The notes beneath the pieces are model-generated. The model made no database searches. It had not been told where the DNA came from and saw only the letters and a list, made by a program, of their open reading frames with translations. From Chloroflexaceae bacterium (GTDB lineage: Bacteria > Chloroflexota > Chloroflexia > Chloroflexales > Chloroflexaceae): DNA of 64,000 bases. The stretch's first letter is position 1; every line of letters begins with the position of its first letter. Positions 1-8,696 of this stretch are shown piece by piece. The position numbers and the translations under genes are program-made. The stretch spans positions 268,500-332,499 of the forward strand of contig JANWYD010000002.1 in the NCBI GenBank assembly GCA_025057155.1, read 5' to 3'.

Positions 1-1485
1 CAGCCAACTGCCACTGCCACGCCTGTTCCGGCGCCATCCACGCCGACCGCCACCCTGCCGCCAGTGATAGCGCCATCCGTACCCCCGGCGACCAACCTGC
101 CCACCACGACCCCGGCGCCTACGCGAACCAGCACTCCTCGCCCGAACACGCCCACGCCGTCGGCGACGGCTATCATTGGGCTCACCCCAGTGCCGGCGCC
201 GCCGACGGCGACGAGTACGCCGGCGCCGCCGACGGCGACGAGCACGCGCACGGCCACCCCCGTGCCGCCTACCGCTACCAGCACCTCCACGGCGACGCCG
301 GCGCCGCCGACGGCGACAAACACGCCCGTGCCGCCGACGGCGACGAACACGCCGGCGCCGCCGACGGCGACGAACACGCCCGTGCCGCCGACGGCCACCA
401 ATACGCCGACCCCGACCAGCACGCCGACGGCCACCAATACGCCGACCCCGACCAGCACGCCGACCTCGACGCCGGATAATCTGGTGACGGTCAGCAAATC
501 GGGTGCGCAGGCGCGACCCAATGAACCGCTGCCCGATTACGATGGATTAACCTGGATCATTGTCATCACGAATCGGTCAGGTCAGACGGTAGCAGTGGAA
601 TTCGTGGATAGATTGCCGGCTGACACCTTCGGCACACCTGTGGTCAACCCTGCTACCGTCGTGTACAACGCCAGCGCCCAGACGCTCACCTGGAACGGCG
701 CCCTGCCTCCGGGCGGAAGCATTACAATTACCGTGTATATCATTCTGCCACTCGGCGATCCGCCCCAATGCCGCACCGTTCCTAATCCGAGCTACCAGGT
801 GACGGTCAACGGCACGGCCTATCCGCCGGTTACGAACGACGCCCCGGTTCGGATAGGTCCTTGCGACCCCATTACCCCTACTGCGATGTCATTGAGCGGA
901 GCGGGGGTCAAACGGGCCGAGGAATTGACGCTACCTACTGCAACGACCAGCGTAACGCCGCCGTCGGCCACGCCATCGGCGACGGCAACTCTCGCGCCGA
1001 CCGCAACCGCAACCAGCGCTCTGCCCTCTCCTACCGCCGCGCCGACAGAGCCGCCCTCTCCCACCGCCCCGCCAACGGCGCCGCCGGCGCCCCCAGCCAG
1101 CGGCACTCCGGCGCTAACCCCGCCCGCCGCGACGGAGACCGGCACGGTCGAGCCGCCAACGGCGCCGCCCGCCACAACGGAGACCGGCACGGTCGGGCCG
1201 ACAACGGCGCCGTCTCCGACGGAGGAGCGTGGCACGGTCGGGCCAACGACTGCGCCGCCCGCCACCGAGGTCCCCTCACAGGCCCCGACGTCTATTCCAC
1301 CTGGACCCCCTGGAACCGTTGAGGTTCCGGAGTTGCCGCGTCCCACCGAGGCGGTAGGGCCGTATCCGGCGCCGCCCGCCGACAGCGCCGCCCCCACGGT
1401 GACGGCCCGGAGCTTTGGCGGCGGTGCGCTGGCGCCCTACGTGCTGATTGCGACTATCGTTCTGGCGCTGTTCCGCTGGCGCTAG
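1..1485 (+). CDS. Pro/Thr-rich cell-surface protein with DUF11 domain (5' partial)
   Basis: The frame is open from base 1, so the N-terminus lies outside the window. The visible part starts with a long low-complexity segment of PPTATNTP-like units. Next comes a beta-rich block of about 130 residues (DNLVTVSKSG to VRIGPC) that reads like a DUF11/conserved-repeat adhesion domain. A second Pro/Thr/Ala/Glu linker follows. The protein ends in a hydrophobic helix (APYVLIATIVLALF) with a short RWR tail, so it is probably anchored in the membrane by its C-terminus with the stalk outside. The role is inferred to be surface display or adhesion, and no catalytic motif is seen. It converges on topA across a strong hairpin. 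Confidence 0.75.
   Translation, partial: QPTATATPVPAPSTPTATLPPVIAPSVPPATNLPTTTPAPTRTSTPRPNTPTPSATAIIGLTPVPAPPTATSTPAPPTATSTRTATPVPPTATSTSTATPAPPTATNTPVPPTATNTPAPPTATNTPVPPTATNTPTPTSTPTATNTPTPTSTPTSTPDNLVTVSKSGAQARPNEPLPDYDGLTWIIVITNRSGQTVAVEFVDRLPADTFGTPVVNPATVVYNASAQTLTWNGALPPGGSITITVYIILPLGDPPQCRTVPNPSYQVTVNGTAYPPVTNDAPVRIGPCDPITPTAMSLSGAGVKRAEELTLPTATTSVTPPSATPSATATLAPTATATSALPSPTAAPTEPPSPTAPPTAPPAPPASGTPALTPPAATETGTVEPPTAPPATTETGTVGPTTAPSPTEERGTVGPTTAPPATEVPSQAPTSIPPGPPGTVEVPELPRPTEAVGPYPAPPADSAAPTVTARSFGGGALAPYVLIATIVLALFRWR
181..475 (+). repeat. Tandem Pro/Thr-rich coding repeat
   Basis: About a dozen degenerate copies of a 21-30 base unit encode variants of 'PPTATNTPVP' inside the surface protein. 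The unit shortens to 'TPTPTSTPTATN' near the 3' end. This is an extended, probably glycosylated stalk, and such arrays readily change copy number. Confidence 0.8.
1130..1269 (+). repeat. Second tandem coding repeat (ETGTV..PTAPP units)
   Basis: Three imperfect 45-48 base units encode variants of 'ETGTVEPPTAPPAT' in the linker just before the C-terminal membrane helix of the surface protein. Confidence 0.65.
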
Positions 1486-1630
1486 ACGTCTGTACGGTTG
1501 CTCTGTACAGCAAAAGAGCAGGTCTTCGTTCCCGGGACGGCTATGTCCTCCCAGACGCTCCCATGCGGAGCCGGTGTTCACCTCAGGCATCTGCGCGGTT
1601 GCGCCGCGCGGCAGCAGGAATGACAGGACA

Positions 1631-1661
1631 GGGTCCGGGAGAGCGCAGCTCTCCCGGACCC
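1631..1661. terminator. Perfect 14-bp hairpin between convergent genes
   Basis: The arms at 1631-1644 and 1648-1661 are exactly complementary around a 3-base loop. The hairpin sits between the stop of the surface-protein gene (1485) and the stop of topA (1696). Neither strand has a U-run after it, so it is a candidate bidirectional terminator or mRNA 3'-end stabiliser, not a classic intrinsic terminator. Confidence 0.6.
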
Positions 1662-1695
1662 TCCCAGGCGGAGTCTGTACTTACGCCGGAGCGCC

Positions 1696-4086
1696 TCACG
1701 CGCTCTTGCGAGGAGCGCGTTTTCTGGGCGCTGGCGAGGGGGCGACCTCGGCTTCGGTCGCGTCCTTGCGGGCCGCTTTTTTGCCGCCCTCGACCACTGC
1801 GGGCGCAGCCGCGGCGGTCTCGGCCGCCGGGGCCAGTTCCTCCAGGCTGTTGGTCAGATAGTCGCACTTCGGATAGCGCGAGCAGCCGAAGAACGGTCGC
1901 CCGAACTTGCCGCGACGCCGCAGCAACTCGCCCTCGTGACACTTCGGACAGGGCACGCCGGTCGGCTCAGGAAGCGGCGCCGGCTTGCCGTCCTTGCCGA
2001 TCCGCCGCGTATTGTTGCACTCCGGGTAGCCCGAGCAGCCCAGGAAAGGGCCAAAGCGACTCTTCTTGATTACCATGGGCCGCCCGCAGACGTTGCAGAT
2101 GACGTCGCTGGTCTCAGGAGCGGAGGCTTTATCAATAACGATCTTGCCTTCGCTATCGCGATGGAAGTCACTGGTAAAATCACACGATTCTGGGCCGCCC
2201 TCTTTGCTATAACGAGTGCAGGCCAGAAACTCGCCATTGCGTCCGAACTTGATCGCCAGGAAGCCCTGGCCGCACTTCGGGCACAGCAGGTCGGTGACAA
2301 TCTCTTCCCGTTTGAGGTTGCGCATCTCACGGCGGGCCTCGTCGAGGGTTTGCTGGAAGGGATCGTAGAAAGCCCGCAACACCGGCACCCACTGCTTCGA
2401 TCCCTCGGCGATGTCATCAAGTTGCTGTTCGAGGGCCGAGGTGAAGTCGTAATCCACAATCTTCGGGAAATGCTCGACCAGCAAGTCGGTCACCACTCGC
2501 CCCAGGGTGGTGGGAACGAGCTTCTTCTCCACCAGTTCGACGTACTCGCGCTCCTGGATCGTCGAGATGATTGAGGCGTAGGTGGAAGGGCGGCCAATGC
2601 CCAGGGCCTCCAGTTCCTTGACCAGACTGGCCTCCGTAAAGCGAGGCGGCGGTTCGGTAAAGTGCTGAACGGGCAGCAGTTGCACCAGCGTGAGGCGCTC
2701 GCCCTCGGCCAGGGGCGGCAGACGACGCTCGCTATCTTCGTCTTCCTCACCCTCGTCAAGACTGACGTTATAAATAGCGAGAAAACCGGGGAACTTCAGG
2801 ACGCTGCCGGTAGCGCGGAAGAGGTAGGGCGCGCTGGCGGCTGCCTGGCTGCCAACGGTCCAGGCGTCAATATCGACTATGGTGCTGTCGAACACTGCGG
2901 GCGCCATTTGCGAGGCGACGAAGCGCTTCCAGATCAATTCGTAGAGACGTGCCAGGTCGCGATCCAGGCGATTGCTCAGCGTTTCGGGGAAGCGGGCGCA
3001 ACTGGTCGGGCGAATGGCCTCATGGGCTTCCTGGGCGCCTTTGGCCCTGGAGCGGTAGATGGGCGGCTTCTCGGGCAAGTAGGCCGCACCATAGCGCGCG
3101 GCGATCACCCGGCGCGCCTCGGCCTGGGCCTCGGCGGCCACGTTGGTGCTATCGGTGCGCATGTACGTGATCAGGCCGACCGGTCCCTCGTCGTCACCCA
3201 CGTCTACGCCCTCGTAGAGCCGCTGCGCCAGGGTCATCGTCTTCTTGGCGCTGAAGCCCAGCTTGCGTCCGGCCTCCTGCTGGAGCGTGCTGGTGATGAA
3301 GGGCGGCGCCGGACTGCGACGCTTGTCTTTGCGCGTAACCTTGCGCACTGTGTAGCGCGCGCCCTCCAGGTCGGCCACAATTGCGCGGGCCTGCTCCTCG
3401 TTCTGTATCGCGAACTTCTCCAGGCGCTTGCCATCGCGCTCTACCAGGGCAGCGCGGAACATGTCGCGCGCAGGAGATTCGGAGGCCTCGCTCTTGAGCA
3501 GATCGGCCTCGATGCTCCAGTACTCGACCGGAACGAACGCCTCAATTTCTCGTTCGCGTTCAACGATCAGGCGCACCGCCACCGACTGCACGCGGCCGGC
3601 CGACAGCCCGCGTTTGACTTTGTCCCACAACAACGGGCTGAGCTGGTAGCCCACCAGCCGGTCAAGCACCCGGCGAGCCTGCTGCGCGTCTACCAGGTTC
3701 TTGTCAATGCTGCGAGGATTGGCAATCGCCTGCTCTACGGCATTGCGGGTAATCTCCTGGAACACCACCCGGTGTACGGGGGTGCGTGGCGGAACCTTCA
3801 CCGCCTCGGTGATGTGCCAGGCAATGGCCTCACCTTCGCGATCCGGGTCGGTCGCCAGATAGACCGCGTCGGCGTTCTTGATTGCCTGCCGCAGTTCACT
3901 GACCACCTTGGCCTTGGTAATCTCGTAGACTGGCTGAAAGTCGTGCTCAATATCAATCGAAAGTTCATTCTTGGGCAGATCGCGCACGTGCCCCATACTG
4001 GAGGTCACGCGAAACCCGCGGCCAAGATACTTCTGGATGGTCTTCGCTTTTGCCGGCGACTCAACAATAACGACTTTGTCTCCCAT
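1696..4086 (-). CDS. topA: DNA topoisomerase I (type IA)
   Basis: Relaxes negatively supercoiled DNA by transient single-strand cleavage. The 796-residue protein has the N-terminal TOPRIM domain with E9 (VVIVESPAKAKT) and the acidic triad D80/D82/E84 in DPDREGEA. The strand-passage core follows, with catalytic Tyr308 in GLITYMRTDSTN. Three C-terminal Cys4 zinc ribbons run from about residue 600 to 750 (CPKCGQGF..., CNVCGRPM..., CPKCHEGEL...). A Lys/Ala/Pro-rich tail closes the protein. The ATG start precedes the TOPRIM strand directly, as in the family. A consensus promoter lies about 220 bases upstream. A housekeeping gene of normal length. Confidence 0.98.
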   Translation of the reverse strand: MGDKVVIVESPAKAKTIQKYLGRGFRVTSSMGHVRDLPKNELSIDIEHDFQPVYEITKAKVVSELRQAIKNADAVYLATDPDREGEAIAWHITEAVKVPPRTPVHRVVFQEITRNAVEQAIANPRSIDKNLVDAQQARRVLDRLVGYQLSPLLWDKVKRGLSAGRVQSVAVRLIVEREREIEAFVPVEYWSIEADLLKSEASESPARDMFRAALVERDGKRLEKFAIQNEEQARAIVADLEGARYTVRKVTRKDKRRSPAPPFITSTLQQEAGRKLGFSAKKTMTLAQRLYEGVDVGDDEGPVGLITYMRTDSTNVAAEAQAEARRVIAARYGAAYLPEKPPIYRSRAKGAQEAHEAIRPTSCARFPETLSNRLDRDLARLYELIWKRFVASQMAPAVFDSTIVDIDAWTVGSQAAASAPYLFRATGSVLKFPGFLAIYNVSLDEGEEDEDSERRLPPLAEGERLTLVQLLPVQHFTEPPPRFTEASLVKELEALGIGRPSTYASIISTIQEREYVELVEKKLVPTTLGRVVTDLLVEHFPKIVDYDFTSALEQQLDDIAEGSKQWVPVLRAFYDPFQQTLDEARREMRNLKREEIVTDLLCPKCGQGFLAIKFGRNGEFLACTRYSKEGGPESCDFTSDFHRDSEGKIVIDKASAPETSDVICNVCGRPMVIKKSRFGPFLGCSGYPECNNTRRIGKDGKPAPLPEPTGVPCPKCHEGELLRRRGKFGRPFFGCSRYPKCDYLTNSLEELAPAAETAAAAPAVVEGGKKAARKDATEAEVAPSPAPRKRAPRKSA

Positions 4087-4504
4087 ACGTTTTTGCTTAC
4101 GGGCAGAGGAAGGTTTGCGCTCCTCGGCCCACTCATCTCTTGCGAACAGCGGTGTCTGGCACCTGCGAGGCGCCGGGGCAACTACCTTCTTGCCTCGACA
4201 CCTCTAGAAAAAGCAAATACTCGCCCTGGAAAGGCATTGCCCTCCCGGAGCCTGCCACCCGGTAGCGGCTGCCGGCCGCGCCAGGTGTGTTGCAATGCTT
4301 TTGCACTATACGCGGGCGACTCTTCCTTGTCAATAGCCATGGGGGGGCGAAGGGGGCATCTGGTTTCCTTCTGACCGGGTTCTTGGGGAACCCAGGTGGG
4401 CGCCACCCTCAGGGTTGCACCCAGGGCATACGCCCGGTAGTTGTCGATGGAGTCTCGGTTTCCCTTCACCTGGACATCGGTGGCAGGGCCGCCCGGGTCT
4501 GCCG
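4087..4504. other. Gene-free stretch upstream of topA
   Basis: 418 bases separate the topA start from the stop of the GIY-YIG gene. A 108-codon frame on the minus strand (4182-4508) has low-complexity composition and no recognisable domain, so I do not call it. The only feature supported is the topA promoter, which gives topA a leader of roughly 210 bases. Confidence 0.6.
4305..4333 (-). promoter_or_regulatory. Sigma70-type promoter of topA
   Basis: On the minus strand a perfect TTGACA (4333-4328) and TATAGT (4310-4305) are separated by exactly 17 bases. Transcription would start near 4298 and run into topA. Confidence 0.75.
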
Positions 4505-4969
4505 TCACTCATCAAAGGCATGGACCTCGATCCGCAGATGGAACCTCTGCTCCTGAAGGGCCGGCTCCAGGATAATGGAAGTCAGCACCTGGCAGCGGAG
4601 GAGGTGAGGCGAATAAAAGAGGTGGGAACGGCAACCGCTATCGCGCGCGCCAAAGCCTGGCGCTGGTATGCTCAACGCCGGCATGGCGGCCAGGGCGCGG
4701 CACCAGCGACATTCAAAACGCTCAGGGCCGCCCACCGTCCAGGCTTCGCGCAGGCGCGCCACGGGGCGTAGATAATCAATGTGCCAGTGGGGGCGAGGTT
4801 TCTCGATGCGCCGGTGATGGGCCAGACGCCCTGCCAGCCCGCCAGCGCCGAAGGCGCTGCCTACGTACAGGTACAACCCGGGGGCGAAGTCAAACACACC
4901 CAGTTTGCCGATCCGCAAGCCGGGCGCTGGGCGATCCAGTTGCAACACCAGAATGTATGTGCCCTTCAC
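4505..4969 (-). CDS. GIY-YIG/DUF123 family protein
   Basis: A protein of about 154 residues of the DUF123 branch of GIY-YIG nuclease-like proteins. The sheet begins GTYILVLQLD. The family features follow: the GLYLYVGSAFGAGGLAGRLAHH segment (the GIY-YIG-like motif with its following Arg) and HWHIDYL (conserved in DUF123). A Cys-rich tail contains a C..H pair. I take the GTG at 4969 as the start because the domain begins right after it. A TTG at 5047 would add 26 residues of unlike composition. In some bacteria DUF123 is fused to endonuclease III, but no repair gene is adjacent here. Biochemical role unproven. Confidence 0.75.
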   Translation of the reverse strand: MKGTYILVLQLDRPAPGLRIGKLGVFDFAPGLYLYVGSAFGAGGLAGRLAHHRRIEKPRPHWHIDYLRPVARLREAWTVGGPERFECRWCRALAAMPALSIPAPGFGARDSGCRSHLFYSPHLLRCQVLTSIILEPALQEQRFHLRIEVHAFDE

Positions 4970-5075
4970 AGCAATCCATGTCAGGGGGGGCCATCGCACT
5001 GAACCAGTCCCGGCGACAAGAGTAACCTGGCCAGCCGATCTGGTCAAGGATGAAGCAGGGAAGGTTAGCCGAGTG

Positions 5076-5084
5076 TGTTATACT
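5076..5084 (+). promoter_or_regulatory. Possible extended -10 of purD
   Basis: TGT followed by TATACT (5079-5084) lies 40 bases before the purD ATG. No good -35 hexamer is seen at the right distance, so support comes only from the extended -10. Confidence 0.4.
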
Positions 5085-5123
5085 TTTCCCGGCGGCATAT
5101 CTCCAACCTTTTGCGACAGCACT

Positions 5124-6374
5124 ATGAACGTTCTGCTGATCGGCTCTGGCGGCCGCGAGCACGCCCTCGCATGGAAAATGGCCCAGTCCCCCCATTTTAC
5201 CCGGCTCCTCAGCGTCCCCGGCAACACCGGCACCGGGCAGTACGGCCAGAACGTCCCCTTTCCCCTGAGCGATTTTGACGCGATTGTGGATCTAGCGCAG
5301 CGTGAAGCGATTGATTTGGTAGTCGTCGGCCCGGATAATCCCCTCGCGGACGGTATCGTTGACGCCTTCAAGGCGGCAGGCATCCCCGCTTTTGGGCCGA
5401 CCGCGGCAGCGGCGCGCATTGAAAGCAGTAAATCGTTTGCCAAGGAGATTATGGCGGCCAGAGGCGTACCGACGGCGCAGGCGATGATCTTCGACTCTCC
5501 AGTCGAGGCTACAGCCTTTGTGCAACAGAGCGGGAAGCCCTGGGTGGTGAAGGCCGATGGCCTGGCGCTTGGCAAAGGTGTGGTGGTGCCCGACGATGTT
5601 GAAGGCGCCATTGCGGCGATCGCGCGTCTCTCCGCTACCCGCGCCGGCAGACGCCTGCTGCTCGAAGAACGGCTCGAAGGGCGCGAACTCTCGGTCCACG
5701 CCCTTTGCGATGGCGAACACCTCCTGGTGTTACCCACCGCTCGCGACCACAAGCGGTTTGGCGAGGGCGACACCGGCCCCAACACCGGCGGCATGGGCGT
5801 GATCGCTCCAGTGGATGAGGTGACCCCCGCCATGCTTGACCGGATTGTCACCACCTGCATGCAACCGGTGGTGGATGAACTGGCCGCTCGTGGCACGCCC
5901 TTTCGGGGGCTGCTCTACGCCGGAGTCATCCTGACCCGTGACGGACCGAAGATCCTGGAGTTCAACGCCCGTTTTGGCGACCCGGAAGCGCAGGCGATCC
6001 TGCCTCTGCTCGAAGGCGATGTGCTGGAAGTCTTCTATGACTGCGCCGTGGGCCAGCTCCATCCCGAGAAGCTCCGCAAGCGCAAGGGCTATGCCGTCTG
6101 CGTGGTGCTCTGCGCCCAGGGCTACCCGGGCAAGCCCCGCGTGGGCGACCCGATCCGCGGGGTCGAAGCCATAGATGACGATCAGGTGCTGATCTTCCAC
6201 GCAGGCACGGCCATCGGCCCTGCCGGCCTTTGCACCGCCGGAGGGCGCGTCATCGGCGTCACCGGACTCGGCGCAACTCTGGCGCGGGCGCGAGCGCGCG
6301 CTTACGAGGTCGCCGAGCGGGTGGCCTTTGAAGGCAAATATTTCCGCAGAGACATTGGCAAGGAGAGCGGGTGA
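5124..6374 (+). CDS. purD: Phosphoribosylamine--glycine ligase
   Basis: GAR synthetase, the second step of purine synthesis (5-phosphoribosylamine + glycine + ATP to GAR). The 416-residue length is normal. The N-domain begins MNVLLIGSGGREHALAWK. The ATP-grasp core carries KADGLALGKGV, the PNTGGMG loop and the metal-binding FNARFGDPEAQ. The C-terminus has the family ending FRRDIG. The ATG at 5124 begins the Rossmann strand directly. The frame is open a further 73 codons upstream, but that part has no family resemblance. purN follows after 233 bases, so the two purine genes are clustered but probably not tightly coupled. Confidence 0.97.
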   Translation: MNVLLIGSGGREHALAWKMAQSPHFTRLLSVPGNTGTGQYGQNVPFPLSDFDAIVDLAQREAIDLVVVGPDNPLADGIVDAFKAAGIPAFGPTAAAARIESSKSFAKEIMAARGVPTAQAMIFDSPVEATAFVQQSGKPWVVKADGLALGKGVVVPDDVEGAIAAIARLSATRAGRRLLLEERLEGRELSVHALCDGEHLLVLPTARDHKRFGEGDTGPNTGGMGVIAPVDEVTPAMLDRIVTTCMQPVVDELAARGTPFRGLLYAGVILTRDGPKILEFNARFGDPEAQAILPLLEGDVLEVFYDCAVGQLHPEKLRKRKGYAVCVVLCAQGYPGKPRVGDPIRGVEAIDDDQVLIFHAGTAIGPAGLCTAGGRVIGVTGLGATLARARARAYEVAERVAFEGKYFRRDIGKESG

Positions 6375-6607
6375 GGGGGGCTGTTCTGGTCGGGGCGTGT
6401 AACGGCGAAGTCCTCACCAACCATCGATCACCGCCAGCTTGTTAGACTAACAGATTCTCGATAGTGTTTACATCTGCCGAACACGTTCACACCGTAGATG
6501 GCGCGGAGAGACGTGAAGGGCGTCAAAAAACTCTACGCTCCTCTGCGTGTTCTGCGGTGATCGGAATACATACAGGTTCTGAAGTCCCCATCGGGCAAGG
6601 TGCAACA

Positions 6608-7267
6608 ATGTATCGGGTTGCCGTGCTGCTGAGCGGCTCCGGCTCCAATCTCCAGGCATTGCTAGATGCCGAGGCCGCCGGGGCGCTTGAAGCCGAGGTA
6701 GTGCTTGTCGTCAGCGATCGCGCCGACGCCTTCGGCCTGCAGCGCGCCCTGGCCCGCCGGGTTGCCGCTGCGTACGTGCCGCTGCCCGCCACGCCCCGAG
6801 GCGCTGATCGCGCCGCCGTGCGCACGGCGTGGGAACGACGCCTCGCCGACGTGGTGGCGGCCTTCGCGCCTGACCTGGTGGTGCTTGCAGGTTTCATGCG
6901 CATTCTCTCCCCCGCCTTCCTGGATCGCTTTCCCAACCGGGTGATCAACCAGCACCCCGCCCTGCTCCCCGATGACGGCGGCGACACCTACGTGACCAGC
7001 ACGGGGCTGGTCATCCCCGCGCTACGGGGCGCCCACGTAGTTGCCGAGGCCCTGGAACGGGGTCTGCCTATCACCGGCTGCACCATCCACCGCGTTACCC
7101 CGCGGGTGGACGACGGCCCGGTCCTGGCGCGCGCCGAGGTGCCGGTGCTGCCTGGCGACACCCCCGAAACGCTTCACGAACGCATCAAGGTCGAAGAACA
7201 TCGCCTGATCGTCGCGGTGGTGCGCAGCCTGGCCCTGGAACACGTCGGTTTGCGACAACCGATGTAG
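6608..7267 (+). CDS. purN: Phosphoribosylglycinamide formyltransferase
   Basis: GAR transformylase, the third purine step, using 10-formyl-THF. It has 219 residues from the ATG at 6608. The N-terminal GSGSNLQALLDA phosphate-binding loop and VVLAGFMRILSPAFL are clear. The catalytic Asn-His pair is in INQHPALLP, and the Asp is in VDDGPVLAR. Between HPALLP and GCTIHRVTP there is a longer loop (DDGGDTYVTSTG...VIPALRG) than in the E. coli type. I know this variant from actinobacteria and Chloroflexi. The 233-base gap before it contains only remnants of a common GC-rich intergenic repeat. Confidence 0.96.
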   Translation: MYRVAVLLSGSGSNLQALLDAEAAGALEAEVVLVVSDRADAFGLQRALARRVAAAYVPLPATPRGADRAAVRTAWERRLADVVAAFAPDLVVLAGFMRILSPAFLDRFPNRVINQHPALLPDDGGDTYVTSTGLVIPALRGAHVVAEALERGLPITGCTIHRVTPRVDDGPVLARAEVPVLPGDTPETLHERIKVEEHRLIVAVVRSLALEHVGLRQPM

Positions 7268-7583
7268 CCCACACGTGGGAAACGCGGGTTTCCGCACGCT
7301 CCTGCCGCTGATGAGGGTCGTCAGGCCCCAGTCGCACTCCCTGCGCCCCTCCGGCAACTGGCGCCGGCGCGAGCGCCTGCTAGTATAAAACCTTCGGTAG
7401 GGACCGGAAGAGCAAGGCCCTCTCAGAGAACTACGGGATGCGCTGCATGTTCGGTTAGCCTCTCCGTGGCGCTTTCCTGGCGTGACCGATAGGCGAGCGT
7501 CATATGCTATAATCCTGCTTCAGTATCGCTTGTTGCTCAGGCTGGCGTGATGGTATGCCGGCCCGGGGCACGGGGAGCTTACG
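7268..7583. other. 316-base gap between purN and the methylase
   Basis: No gene or RNA is recognised here. The 3' end contains the methylase promoter element at 7505-7513 and a GGGGAG ribosome-binding site at 7572-7577. Confidence 0.5.
7505..7513 (+). promoter_or_regulatory. Extended -10 promoter element of the DNA methylase
   Basis: TGC directly followed by a perfect TATAAT (7508-7513) lies 70 bases before the GTG start. The -35 region is poor, as is common when an extended -10 is present. Confidence 0.6.
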
Positions 7584-8450
7584 GTGCCTGCGCGTCCATT
7601 CTTGAAGTGGGCTGGCGGAAAGGGCCAGCTCTTACCGGAGTTGACCCTGCGTTTGCCCGCGCAGTTCCAGCGCTACCATGAACCGTTTGTCGGCGGCGGG
7701 GCGCTCTTCTTTCACCTGTGGAACAGTGGCCGGCTGCGCCATTCGGCGGTGCTGAGCGACTCCAACCCCGAGTTGATCGCCTGTTACGAGGCCGTGCGCG
7801 ACGAGGTTGAAGATCTGATCGAGCTTTTGCTCAAGTTGCGCCCTCATTTTAGTGATCGAGAGTTCTTTTACGAGATCCGCGGATGGGACCGGCGCCCTGA
7901 CTTCCAGCAGCGGCCGCGCGTAGAGCGGGCCGCGCGCACGATTTTCCTGAACCGCACCTGTTATAATGGATTGTACCGGCTTAACAACCGCGGCCAGTTC
8001 AATGCCCCCTTTGGCGATTACCGCAACCCGCTGATTGTCGATCCCGACAATATGCGTGAAGCAAGTCGCGCCCTGCAGCATGTAGATCTCTTCGTAAGCG
8101 ACTTCAGCGCCGTGCTGCAGCGCGCTCAGCCAGGCGACTTTGTCTACTTTGATCCGCCCTACGTTCCCCTCAGCACCACCGCCTCCTTCACCGCCTACAC
8201 CCACGAAGGCTTTTCTGAAGCCGAGCAGCGTCGCCTGGCCGACGTGTTTCTCGCTCTGGCCGCACGGGGTTGCTTCGTCATGCTGAGCAATTCTTATACC
8301 GAGCTTGCCTGTTCCCTCTACGCCGGGCAGCCCGTTCATCACGCTGTTCCAGCCAGCCGGAAGATCAACTGCGATGGGCGGAAGCGCGGGGCCGTTGCTG
8401 AACTGATTGTTTGCAGCTACGAACCGGCCGCAATGGCCTCGTCGGTGTAG
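7584..8450 (+). CDS. D12-class DNA adenine N6-methyltransferase (Dam-like)
   Basis: Transfers methyl groups from SAM to adenine N6 in a short DNA target. The target is probably GATC by family resemblance to Dam/DpnM, but this is not proven. Of 288 residues, the N-terminus FLKWAGGKGQLLPEL and the SAM loop PFVGGGALFF (about residue 35) define the class. The catalytic DPPY is in YFDPPYVPL near residue 190. The start is a GTG preceded by GGGGAG. No restriction endonuclease or specificity subunit is adjacent, so it is a solitary methylase. A textbook terminator follows at 8561. Confidence 0.93.
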   Translation: MPARPFLKWAGGKGQLLPELTLRLPAQFQRYHEPFVGGGALFFHLWNSGRLRHSAVLSDSNPELIACYEAVRDEVEDLIELLLKLRPHFSDREFFYEIRGWDRRPDFQQRPRVERAARTIFLNRTCYNGLYRLNNRGQFNAPFGDYRNPLIVDPDNMREASRALQHVDLFVSDFSAVLQRAQPGDFVYFDPPYVPLSTTASFTAYTHEGFSEAEQRRLADVFLALAARGCFVMLSNSYTELACSLYAGQPVHHAVPASRKINCDGRKRGAVAELIVCSYEPAAMASSV

Positions 8451-8560
8451 CACTTGGTGATGACGTCTTGTTCATCAGGGTGGTTTCTTGGTCTTAGGCC
8501 TCTGCCGCCCACGTTGATTACAGTTTATTCATTTTAATAACGCTCGACGCCTGTGATGAG

Positions 8561-8588
8561 ATCCCATTCCAGCGCGCTGGAATGGGAT
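8561..8588 (+). terminator. Rho-independent terminator after the DNA methylase
   Basis: A 28-base perfect palindrome (arms 8561-8574 and 8575-8588, loop GCGC) runs directly into a T-rich tract on the + strand. It is the clearest intrinsic terminator in the window. Confidence 0.85.
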
Positions 8589-8661
8589 TTTTTATTCTTT
8601 GCAAGATCATGGGCGTAGTTTTTTGATTTTATTTTCACCTCTGCAGCTTACACTTTTTTGC

Positions 8662-8690
8662 TTGCAACTGTCGTAGATAACTGCTATACT
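8662..8690 (+). promoter_or_regulatory. Strong forward promoter inside a gene-free region
   Basis: TTGCAA (8662-8667) and TATACT (8685-8690) are spaced by 17 bases, with an extended TGC at 8682-8684. A transcript would start near 8697, almost 600 bases before the next confident gene at 9287. Confidence 0.6.
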
Positions 8691-8696
8691 AAGCTT

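Noticed and set aside
2662..4374. 570-codon + strand frame opposite topA
   Set aside because: Antisense shadow of a clear topoisomerase gene; its composition mirrors the topA codons and it shows no domain.
4182..4508. 108-codon minus-strand frame upstream of topA
   Set aside because: No ribosome site or domain, and it contains the topA promoter region.
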